A stretch of 5,535 nt of DNA, taken from contig JBMFXG010000171.1 of NCBI GenBank assembly GCA_049964535.1, positions 1-5,535 on the forward strand, given 5' to 3'. The notes under the pieces were generated by a model that had not been told where the DNA came from, did no database searches, and saw nothing but the letters and a program-made list of their open reading frames with translations. Positions 1 through 5,535 of this stretch are shown one piece after another (position 1 is the stretch's first letter; each line of letters opens with the position of its first letter). The stretch comes from JAJYZP01 sp049964535 (lineage in GTDB: Bacteria > Actinomycetota > Acidimicrobiia > Acidimicrobiales > Acidimicrobiaceae). The position numbers were made by a program, and so were the translations under genes.

Positions 1-349
1 AGTACCCCTTACCATCGGGAGTCGATGCCATACCCACTATGGGAGCGTTCAGTTTGATATTTCCCGTCGATCCGTAGTACGCCCCACCTCCGTAGGTGAA
101 GACGCCTCCATCGGCAGCGACCAGGTCGTACGATGCTGCGCCGGTCGCCGACGCCAAAGCGCTGTGAGAGAAGGATGAACGAGGACCATTGCCGGTGTTC
201 GGTAGGTTCCCCTTCGTGAGTGTCGCTACCGATACAACGACGATGAGCAGCGTCGAGAGCAAGAGCCAGCGACCGATGGAGCGCCGCAACGGAGTGCTAT
301 CGGTGGCGCTGTAGCCTCTGCGGCGACGTTGTGATGGTGCTTGGTTCAT
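1..349 (-). CDS. Membrane-anchored or secreted repeat protein, N-terminal part (cut by window edge)
   Basis: Read on the minus strand, an ATG at 349 opens a frame that runs without a stop to the window edge (116 residues plus a partial codon). The start is supported by a strong Shine-Dalgarno, AGGGGGAG (minus strand of 353-360), three bases before the ATG. The N-terminus is basic (RRRR at residues 8-11, RR at 22-23), followed by one hydrophobic segment at about 28-45, so it is a signal peptide or membrane anchor. A Ser/Ala/Gly/Asn-rich linker runs to about residue 73. The first repeat then begins: DLVAADGGVFTYGG, AYYGSTG, LNAPIVGMASTPDGKGY. Repeats of this form, about 50 residues long and probably beta-propeller-like, are common in extracellular proteins of Acidimicrobiia. 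They usually end in GYW, which is where the window cuts. The molecular function is not known to me. It is probably surface-exposed or exported. Whether further repeats or a catalytic domain follow cannot be seen. Confidence 0.85.
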   Translation of the reverse strand, partial: MNQAPSQRRRRGYSATDSTPLRRSIGRWLLLSTLLIVVVSVATLTKGNLPNTGNGPRSSFSHSALASATGAASYDLVAADGGVFTYGGGAYYGSTGNIKLNAPIVGMASTPDGKGY

Positions 350-658
350 GAACTCCCCCTGACTGCTGACTACCCGTTGGGCTCAGTGTGATTGGATTTG
401 ATGGCTTCCCTCTCCGTCTGTGAGGGGACGTGGATCGCAAGATATCGGTTCTGCTGTGTCGATGGCATGGCATGGCATGGCGTAGCTTGGCTACTGTGAG
501 CCGAGTCTAACTCCGCTGTTGAGCTCTACGGCAGAGAGGTTGCGATCACTTGCTGTGGGAGGTCTGTGTGGTCCCCATAGGGTGGCGAAGCGTGAGGGAG
601 CGAGTGTTGTTCCTTTGGATCGAGCCTACGTAGGTGCCTTGGAGTCGTGCGGTGAGCG
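350..658. other. Intergenic region upstream of the repeat-protein gene
   Basis: No convincing gene is seen in these 309 bases, which separate two minus-strand genes. They must hold the 3' end of the methyltransferase transcript and the leader or promoter of the repeat protein. Visible structure: an imperfect 9-bp hairpin, arms 511-519 and 528-536 with one mismatch and one G-U; a 7-bp hairpin, arms 486-492 and 499-505 with one G-U; and a 7-bp hairpin, arms 406-412 and 422-428 with one G-U. None is followed by a good T run on the minus strand, so none is called a terminator. A possible minus-strand -10 box TATCTT lies at 439-444 without a good -35 box. A 10-bp palindrome CCTACGTAGG sits near 623-632. 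Confidence 0.5.
462..481. repeat. Four-copy pentanucleotide tandem repeat (ATGGC)4
   Basis: Four exact head-to-tail copies of ATGGC occupy these 20 bases (GCCAT on the minus strand). They are about 113 bases upstream of the ATG of the minus-strand repeat protein. If the weak -10 candidate at 439-444 is real, the repeat begins where a -35 box would lie. The copy number is low, so slippage may be rare. The run is visible directly, but any regulatory role is inference. Confidence 0.8.
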
Positions 659-1501
659 CTATGGTTTGTCAGCGTTGAGGGCTGTGAGGCGGAGTTGGGC
701 GAGCGCCACGGCGTCTTGGGAGATATCGGCTCCGATATAGTGACGACCGCACTGAGCTGCAGCGACCAGAGTCGTTCCAGATCCACAGAAGACATCGACG
801 ACGAGTTCTCCGGGTCGAGACGAGGCAAGGATTATCCTTCGGAGGAGCGCCAGTGGCTTCTGCGTTGGGTAGCCGGTTCGCTCCTTCGAGTTCGTTGGAA
901 CGATCGTCATCCACCAAACATCGGTCGGGAGCTTACCCCGTAGCGCTTTCTCCTTCGGAACAAGACCAGGTGCCATATATGGGAGTCGGTCGATCTCGTC
1001 GCGATTGAAGGTCCAGGTCTTTGACTTTGCATACCAGAGAAGAGAGTCGTGCTTTTGTGGCCAACGGTCTCGATGACGTCCTCCGTAGTCGTAGGCCCAG
1101 ATGATCTCGTTCAGGAAACGCTCTTCCCCGAAGATCTCGTCGAGGCGTACCTTTACGTAGTGCACCGAGTGGTGGTCGAGGTGTACGTAGATGGATCCGG
1201 TCGTCTTGAGTGTACGGTGAGCCTCGACAAGCACTTCGGAGAGGAACTGTAGGTAGTCGGCACGTGGCAGACGGTCATCAAAGCTTTGATGTGAGATTAC
1301 CGAGAACTGGTACGTGCGATCGCCAAAGCCTTTTCGGAGTTGTTCCCCTTCTCCTGTTCGAATACGAGTCATGGACTGGGCCTTGCCTGACCCAAAGGGA
1401 GGATCGATGTAGACGAGATCGATGCAGGCATCGGGGAGCGATTGGAGCTTCGTCAACGCGTCACAGAGATAGACCTTGTCGAGTTCTGCGGGGTCGAGCA
1501 T
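659..1501 (-). CDS. Site-specific DNA methyltransferase (amino-methyltransferase, beta-class motif order), apparently orphan
   Basis: This 280-residue protein would transfer a methyl group from S-adenosylmethionine to the exocyclic amino group of adenine (N6) or cytosine (N4) in a specific DNA sequence. Motif IV, the catalytic DPPF, is at residues 33-36. A central region (about 60-205) probably holds the target-recognition part. YPTQKP at 211-216 resembles the conserved segment before motif X. The SAM-binding motif I, DVFCGSGTT, is at 236-244, followed by YIGADIS. The order IV - variable region - X - I matches the beta class. The length is normal and the motifs are intact. I chose the ATG at 1501 because it lies 4 nt after the stop of the upstream membrane-protein gene and because family members start shortly before the KVYLCDAL-like segment. 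A TTG at 1564 would overlap that gene by 59 nt. No good Shine-Dalgarno is seen, so translational coupling is likely. No restriction endonuclease is visible nearby, so it may be a solitary regulatory or protective methylase. The recognition site cannot be predicted. Confidence 0.93.
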   Translation of the reverse strand: MLDPAELDKVYLCDALTKLQSLPDACIDLVYIDPPFGSGKAQSMTRIRTGEGEQLRKGFGDRTYQFSVISHQSFDDRLPRADYLQFLSEVLVEAHRTLKTTGSIYVHLDHHSVHYVKVRLDEIFGEERFLNEIIWAYDYGGRHRDRWPQKHDSLLWYAKSKTWTFNRDEIDRLPYMAPGLVPKEKALRGKLPTDVWWMTIVPTNSKERTGYPTQKPLALLRRIILASSRPGELVVDVFCGSGTTLVAAAQCGRHYIGADISQDAVALAQLRLTALNADKP

Positions 1502-1505
1502 GGAG

Positions 1506-1949
1506 CTAGGAGATCTCGACAGGCTGCTGCCGAGCGCGTCGGTAGAGAATGGACGCGCCAACAAGGGGAAGGATCAGCGTCAAGATCAGTGCTGCGATCT
1601 CGGCGATGTTGAAGTGGAAGGTGTGGTTTGCACACGCCGCAATCGTCGACTTCGTCACGAGATGTGTACTGGTGATGCAGTGACTCAGAAAGAGAGGAAG
1701 AGCGAGAGCGAGCGCGAAGGGTAGGAAACCGAAAGGCAGTAGCAGAGCACCCAGTATCTTCTCTCTGGTCGTCCAGGTCGGGCTTTTCAGAAGCAGTCCG
1801 AGAGCGATCAACCATCCGAGAGCTGGAACGATGAGGCCCCCAAGGAGTAGAGCGGCGATCGTGAAGATATCCGCTCCCTTTGCCGACATGGGCGAGGGGG
1901 GACGTTGGACCCCAGCGTTCTGGTCTCGTATCCACTGTCGTAGCGACAC
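1506..1949 (-). CDS. Small integral membrane protein of unknown function
   Basis: A 147-residue protein with three predicted membrane segments at about residues 28-54, 66-89 and 116-136. The basic loop 55-65 (KSPTWTTREK) and the basic tail RRAR at 137-140 both point to the cytoplasm by the positive-inside rule. That places the loop at about 90-115, which holds two cysteines (C91, C107), on the outer side, where a disulfide is possible. The GWLIALGLLL...WTTREKILGALL segment resembles actinobacterial membrane proteins of unknown function, but I cannot assign a family. The start is taken as GTG at 1949, with a weak AGGCG about nine bases upstream. The internal ATG at residue 21 has no ribosome-binding site. 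The gene lies 33 nt after uppP and 4 nt before the methyltransferase, so it is probably co-transcribed with both. That position suggests, but does not show, an envelope-related job. Confidence 0.8.
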   Translation of the reverse strand: MSLRQWIRDQNAGVQRPPSPMSAKGADIFTIAALLLGGLIVPALGWLIALGLLLKSPTWTTREKILGALLLPFGFLPFALALALPLFLSHCITSTHLVTKSTIAACANHTFHFNIAEIAALILTLILPLVGASILYRRARQQPVEIS

Positions 1950-1982
1950 GTTGAGCGCCTGACTAACTCGTTACGAGGATAC

Positions 1983-2909
1983 TTAGACGAATCGGATCAC
2001 GAGAAGCGATCCAAACGCTAGGCAGTAGGCGGCGAAAGGGTAGAGGTTGCGAGTTTGAAAGTATTTTGTCAGGAACCGAACGGAGAAGAATGCCGCTATG
2101 AATGCAAAGACTGCACCGACGAGGATCTCTGGGCGTACGGCGCTGGCGTTTGAGCTCAAGAGGCTCGGAAGCTTGTAGACACCGGCCGCGAAGATGATTG
2201 GGGTAGCGAGCAAGAACGAGAAACGAGCGGCGTCTTCATGGTTGAGTCCACGAAGAAGGCCAGCTACCATCGTGATTCCTGATCGAGAGATTCCGGCGAG
2301 TAGCGCAAAGACCTGCGCAACTCCAATGATGACGGACTCTTTGAAGTCGAGTGTTTCGAGGACTCTCGATGTTGGTTCACTCTTTCCGAGGAGCTCTCTC
2401 GAATCCGCAGCGCTACGAGCGAGCTCTCTGGCCTCACTTTTTTGACGTGCGCGTTCTCCCACGAGCAGGATAATGCCGTTGATAACCAGGAAAATGGCTG
2501 CGGCGAGGGGTTTAGCGAAGAGGGTGCGGAAGAGCTTCTCGAAGACGAGCCCCATGATGCCAGCGGGAATGGTTGCAATCACGAGGAGCCATCCGAGTCG
2601 TGCGTCTGCACTCTGAATGCGCCGCTCTTTGATGGAGATGAGCAGAGCAGAGATGATCCGGATCCAGTCTTTGATGAAGAAGAGGAGCATTCCTAAGGCA
2701 GTGGCGACGTGGAGCCCAACTAAGAACGTGAGAAAGTAGGACGAGCTAGCACTCTGTGCCTTCACAAGAGAGGTCCAGCCAAAAAGCTGGGGAAGCACCA
2801 CGGAGTGACCGAGACTCGAAACCGGAAAGAGCTCCGTTATGCCTTGTAGGAGCCCTAGTACGATGGCTTGAAAGTACGAGATCGGGCTGTGAAGAGTTGC
2901 GAGATGCAT
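1983..2909 (-). CDS. uppP: Undecaprenyl-diphosphatase UppP (BacA family)
   Basis: This is the membrane phosphatase that converts undecaprenyl diphosphate to undecaprenyl phosphate, recycling the lipid carrier for peptidoglycan and other surface polymers; overexpression in other bacteria gives bacitracin resistance. The 308-residue protein shows both family signatures. The first is QGITELFPVSSLGH at 22-35, whose Q22, E26, S32 and H35 match E17, E21, S27 and H30 of the E. coli enzyme; Gln is accepted at the first position of the (E/Q)XXXE motif. The second is GISRSG at 206-211, with R209 matching the essential Arg174. Multiple hydrophobic segments span the chain. It is about 35 residues longer than typical members because of a charged loop at about 153-190. 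I chose the ATG at 2909 because AAAGGT (minus strand of 2914-2919) lies just upstream and the family start fits. A GTG at 2999 would add 30 polar residues. It is probably the first gene of a run with the membrane protein and the methyltransferase. Confidence 0.95.
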   Translation of the reverse strand: MHLATLHSPISYFQAIVLGLLQGITELFPVSSLGHSVVLPQLFGWTSLVKAQSASSSYFLTFLVGLHVATALGMLLFFIKDWIRIISALLISIKERRIQSADARLGWLLVIATIPAGIMGLVFEKLFRTLFAKPLAAAIFLVINGIILLVGERARQKSEARELARSAADSRELLGKSEPTSRVLETLDFKESVIIGVAQVFALLAGISRSGITMVAGLLRGLNHEDAARFSFLLATPIIFAAGVYKLPSLLSSNASAVRPEILVGAVFAFIAAFFSVRFLTKYFQTRNLYPFAAYCLAFGSLLVIRFV

Positions 2910-2913
2910 GTCT

Positions 2914-2919
2914 ACCTTT
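2914..2919 (-). promoter_or_regulatory. Ribosome-binding site deciding the uppP start
   Basis: The minus strand reads AAAGGT here, four bases before the ATG at 2909. The upstream GTG at 2999 has no comparable purine-rich sequence, so this site favours the shorter 308-residue UppP. Confidence 0.6.
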
Positions 2920-3178
2920 GTCCGTGTTTCTGTCCGGTGGTCTCTTTGTCGGTCAATGACCTTCGTAACGCGTATCGCTGCGCAGGCTATCTTAGGCACT
3001 CTGTGCTGAAGATGTGGTAGAGGCTCTGTGAGAATCGCATGGCCCGCTTCTGTGTTGGTTGGTGGATCAGTCGCCGCTCTGAGCTACGTTCCGCTCCTGA
3101 GATGCCGATACCTTTTGAGCTCGATCGATCGCTTTGGTAGAGCCAGCGTGCCCGAAGAGGCTAAACTCCTTGGCACAA
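2920..3178. other. Divergent control region between uppP and tRNA-Ser
   Basis: These bases must hold the promoters for uppP (minus) and tRNA-Ser (plus). On the plus strand, TTGAGC at 3115-3120 and TAGAGC at 3138-3143 are spaced by 17 bases, a weak match to a housekeeping promoter for the tRNA. TAAACT at 3162-3167 is another possible -10 box closer to the tRNA, but it lacks a -35 partner. On the minus strand, TAAGAT at 2989-2994 is a possible -10 box for uppP, also without a clear -35. None is strong. No protein gene is supported here. Confidence 0.3.
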
Positions 3179-3575
<397 letters not shown>

Positions 3576-4628
3576 ATGAACTACAGAAACCTCGGCCATA
3601 CTGGCATGTATGTAAGCCCACTCTGTTTGGGAGCGATGATGTTCGGGTCGTGGGGTGAGACCGACCACGATCGCTCGATCGCAGTGATTAATCGAGCCCT
3701 CGACGCCGGCATCAACTTCATCGATACTGCGGACGTCTACTCTCAGGGAGAGTCTGAGGTCATAGTGGGCAAGGCCCTGAAGGGTCGACGGGAGAGCGTG
3801 ATCTTGGCAACGAAGTTTCACGCGCCGATGTCGGGAGCGACCGGTCCGTTCGACCCAGACCCTAACCGCCGAGGGAACTCACGACGATGGATCATCCTCG
3901 AGGTCGAGAACTCTCTGCGAAGGCTACAGACGGACTGGATCGATCTCTATCAGGTTCACCGACCTGAGGCCGGAACCGATGACAACGAGACACTCGCTGC
4001 GCTCACGGACCTACAGAGACAAGGAAAGATTCGGGCGTTTGGCTCGTCAACTTTTCCTGCCTACCGCATGGTTGAAGATCAATGGATCTCTGAACGTCAC
4101 GGTCTAGGGCGGTTCGTGACCGAGCAGCCACCATACTCTCTGTTGGATCGTGCCATTGAGCGAGATGTCTTACCGGTAGCAGAGCGCTATCACATGGGTG
4201 TGATCCCGTGGAGTCCTCTCGCTGGTGGCTGGCTCACGGGGAGATTTCGTAAGGGCCAGGAAGCCCCTCAGACCCATAGGGCGACCCGCATGCCGGCTCG
4301 CTATGACCTATCGACTCCGGGGAATCAGGCGCGACTCGACAAGGTCGAGCAGTTGGCGCTTCTTGCAGAAGAGATTGGAGTTACGCTCGTTCACCTTGCA
4401 CTGGCCTTCGTGCTGCAGCATCCAGGGGTGACGGCTCCAATTATCGGTCCTCGAACCATGGAGCAGCTCGAAACGCAGCTCGGAGCGGTCGATGTCAAGC
4501 TAACCGACGATGTGCTCGATCGCATCGATGCGATCGTTCCACCTGGACAGGACGTGAATCCGGAATCGAGCGCTTATGTGACCGAGGCACTGACCTCACC
4601 TGACCTTCGGCGCCGTCGTCGACCGTGA
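3576..4628 (+). CDS. Aldo/keto reductase, NAD(P)H-dependent oxidoreductase
   Basis: A complete 350-residue (alpha/beta)8-barrel reductase, probably cytosolic, that would reduce a carbonyl substrate with NADPH. The catalytic tetrad of the family is present: D50 and Y55 in FIDTADVY (48-55), K80 in ILATKFH, and H128 in DLYQVHRP. IPWSPLAGGWLTG at 210-222 and GPRTMEQLE at 291-299 are the segments that bind the cofactor. The N-terminus MNYRNLGHTGMYVSPLCLGAM is typical of the bacterial group that contains Tas/YhdN-like enzymes, which supports the ATG at 3576 although no Shine-Dalgarno precedes it. The length is normal to slightly long, and the chain ends in an unusual RRRRRP tail. The substrate cannot be inferred: these enzymes act on aldehydes, ketones, sugars or methylglyoxal. 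It is a single gene. The tRNA lies 307 nt upstream on the same strand and nothing follows within 675 nt. Confidence 0.95.
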   Translation: MNYRNLGHTGMYVSPLCLGAMMFGSWGETDHDRSIAVINRALDAGINFIDTADVYSQGESEVIVGKALKGRRESVILATKFHAPMSGATGPFDPDPNRRGNSRRWIILEVENSLRRLQTDWIDLYQVHRPEAGTDDNETLAALTDLQRQGKIRAFGSSTFPAYRMVEDQWISERHGLGRFVTEQPPYSLLDRAIERDVLPVAERYHMGVIPWSPLAGGWLTGRFRKGQEAPQTHRATRMPARYDLSTPGNQARLDKVEQLALLAEEIGVTLVHLALAFVLQHPGVTAPIIGPRTMEQLETQLGAVDVKLTDDVLDRIDAIVPPGQDVNPESSAYVTEALTSPDLRRRRRP

Positions 4629-4941
4629 GGTGGAGGCATTGCTCTTGTTCGCGGTGATGAGCTAGCCCTGCGCAACGCTCCTGAAAGAGTGTTCCGATGA
4701 CGAACATCTGGAGGGCAGGGTCGATCATCGAACGAGCTACCATACGATGGTTCAACCCTCTAGGACCTCGCTGAAGGAGCGATGCTTCGTTGAGAGCGAC
4801 CACGCGAGGCGCTACTCGACGTTGATCTATCGGTGTCTGCCTTATGTGCCGTCTAGGGCTGCAGAAGTCGGTTCGGATCACAAGAGAACGTACAGGATCT
4901 CTGATAGTTGGTGATCACGCATCATCGAAGGACCGATCGCC

Positions 4942-4987
4942 CTCCGTCAAACGCTCCGTCGGTAAGGTGCTCGGAGCGTCAGCGGAG
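4942..4987. repeat. Nested inverted repeat
   Basis: The inner arms ACGCTCCG (4951-4958) and CGGAGCGT (4972-4979) are exact reverse complements around a 13-base loop. The outer arms CTCCG (4942-4946) and CGGAG (4983-4987) extend the hairpin after a small internal loop. The arms also form short direct repeats: CTCCGTC occurs twice at 12-base spacing. A further small hairpin with a GAAC loop follows at 4996-5007. It could be an RNA stem or a protein-binding site. The role is unknown. Confidence 0.55.
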
Positions 4988-5176
4988 CTCTCAGCGAGTG
5001 AACACTCGGTGAACGAACCCCTGGGACGAGATGAGGGCGGCTCCGTGTGAGAAAGCGTAGGGGCCACGTCACATCCCGTGAAGTTGGAAAGCTTTGCTCG
5101 AGGTGGATGTGGGTGGTTACCGTCTCCCGTCAAGTGCGGAACTGGTGCGGTAACGGTCTGGGGATGAGCACGTGGT

Positions 5177-5211
5177 AAACCCTCCTCATCGTGAGCCATG
5201 AGGAGGGTTTT
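5177..5211. terminator. Strong hairpin, probable bidirectional intrinsic terminator
   Basis: The arms AAACCCTCCTCAT (5177-5189) and ATGAGGAGGGTTT (5198-5210) are exact reverse complements of 13 bp around an 8-base loop. On the plus strand the stem ends in TTTT (5208-5211); on the minus strand it ends in TTT followed by ACC. It lies 93 bases after the minus-strand hydantoinase stop and 548 bases after the plus-strand reductase stop, so the natural reading is a shared terminator for convergent transcripts. The T tracts are short and partly paired with the A run, so termination efficiency is uncertain. Confidence 0.7.
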
Positions 5212-5303
5212 GCGAATAGCTCTGACTTCTTGGCTTGTCGTTGGTCGAGCCGTGCGTCGAAGTTGGAGACCTTGGGTGAGTGTAGTGAACAGAAAGAGGC
5301 TGT

Positions 5304-5535
5304 TTACGAACGATGCCAACGACTAGGTGGCTGCGCCTCTAACCACACTCCACGGCCGCGCTGAGCGTTAACTTCTCGGTCCGACATGACGATCTCGCCT
5401 CGTGAGATTACCGTCACCGGAGCTCCGGTGACCTTTCGACCTTCGTAGACCGAATAGTCGGCTCGGCTCTGATGGTGAGCAGCCTCAATGACGTACTCAT
5501 AGGTAGGGTCCCAGATCGCGAGGTCGGCGTCGCTC
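5304..5535 (-). CDS. Dihydropyrimidinase / hydantoinase-type amidohydrolase, C-terminal part (cut by window edge)
   Basis: On the minus strand a frame enters from the window edge and runs 76 residues to a TAA at 5304-5306. The sequence SDADLAIWDP, then HHQSRADYSVYEGRKVTGAP, then VTVISRGEIVMSD, then QRGRGVWL matches the C-terminal end of the cyclic amidohydrolase superfamily. In dihydropyrimidinases and D-hydantoinases this end typically reads like ADIVIWDP, DYNPYEG.KV.G.P, V.SRG..V and GRGRF. The family hydrolyses cyclic amides such as dihydropyrimidines or hydantoins at a two-metal centre, with roles in pyrimidine breakdown. The metal ligands lie upstream of this fragment and cannot be checked, so an allantoinase-like or non-enzymatic member is not excluded. 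A short tail (AQPPSRWHRS) follows the conserved part. A probable terminator lies 93 bases downstream. Any operon partners are outside the window. Confidence 0.9.
   Translation of the reverse strand, partial: SDADLAIWDPTYEYVIEAAHHQSRADYSVYEGRKVTGAPVTVISRGEIVMSDREVNAQRGRGVWLEAQPPSRWHRS

Larger units (their letters stand above)
4629..5303. other. Long convergent intergenic region, rich in inverted repeats
   Basis: These 675 bases lie between the 3' ends of two convergent genes. No open frame here has a credible start, ribosome-binding site or recognisable protein sequence. Visible inverted repeats: arms 4666-4671 and 4715-4720 (CCCTGC/GCAGGG) enclosing a 7-bp hairpin at 4674-4693; a nested hairpin at 4942-4987; a 5-bp hairpin at 4996-5007; arms 5069-5076 and 5105-5112 (8 pairs, one G-U); arms 5116-5122 and 5148-5154 (7 pairs); and the strong terminator-like hairpin at 5177-5210. 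Apart from the last one, each could occur by chance in a region this long. Confidence 0.6.

Noticed and set aside
623..632. Palindrome CCTACGTAGG as an operator
   Set aside because: A single 10-bp palindrome just downstream of the methyltransferase stop (on its strand), far from any visible promoter, is expected by chance often enough.
526..828. Open frame on the minus strand over the end of the methyltransferase
   Set aside because: It is out of frame with the methyltransferase, whose motifs I to X are intact, and its sequence resembles no protein I recognise.
1502..1564. Longer methyltransferase start at TTG 1564
   Set aside because: It would overlap the membrane-protein gene by 59 nt and add 21 unconserved-looking residues. 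The ATG at 1501, 4 nt after the stop of that gene, fits family length and coupling.
2910..2999. Longer UppP start at GTG 2999
   Set aside because: It adds 30 polar, charged residues before the first membrane helix and lacks the Shine-Dalgarno seen before the ATG at 2909.
4495..4881. Open frame of 128 codons on the minus strand
   Set aside because: It is antisense to the 3' end of the reductase, starts with GTG without a ribosome-binding site, and has an Arg/His-rich sequence typical of a non-coding frame.
4915..5319. Open frame of 134 codons on the minus strand
   Set aside because: It starts with TTG, overlaps the end of the hydantoinase gene in another frame, runs through the terminator hairpin, and gives a low-complexity Pro/Ser/Thr-rich product.

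Overview
The window looks like chromosomal DNA of an acidophilic actinobacterium of the class Acidimicrobiia (Ferrimicrobium/Acidimicrobium-like). This is an inference from three things: the partial repeat protein at the left edge carries a repeat style common in that class, base composition is moderate (mid-50s % GC by eye, not computed), and GTG starts and weak Shine-Dalgarno sequences appear plausible. No mobile element, CRISPR array or rRNA is visible.

Layout, left to right. (1) Positions 1-349, minus strand: the N-terminal part of a membrane-anchored or secreted protein, running into its first DGGVFTYG...TPDGKGY repeat. (2) Positions 350-658: a 309-nt gap with a four-copy pentanucleotide repeat and several small hairpins. 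(3) Positions 659-2909, minus strand: a compact three-gene run, transcribed uppP (undecaprenyl-diphosphatase), then a three-helix membrane protein of unknown function, then a beta-class-type DNA methyltransferase. The gaps are 33 and 4 nt, so an operon is likely. (4) Positions 3179-3268, plus strand: tRNA-Ser(GCU) with an encoded CCA end, divergent from uppP. (5) Positions 3576-4628, plus strand: a complete aldo/keto reductase with an intact catalytic tetrad. (6) Positions 4629-5303: a 675-nt gap between convergent genes with no convincing protein gene. It holds several inverted repeats and one perfect 13-bp hairpin that looks like a bidirectional terminator. (7) Positions 5304-5535, minus strand: the C-terminal end of a dihydropyrimidinase/hydantoinase-type amidohydrolase, cut by the window edge.

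Functionally this is mostly ordinary housekeeping and metabolic sequence: lipid-carrier recycling for cell-wall synthesis, a serine tRNA, an NADPH-type oxidoreductase and a cyclic-amide hydrolase. The least ordinary points are an apparently orphan DNA methyltransferase placed behind uppP and an uncharacterised membrane protein, an atypically long charged loop in UppP, and the inverted-repeat-rich convergent intergenic region that could hold a structured RNA. No clearly new multi-gene system can be claimed from this window.
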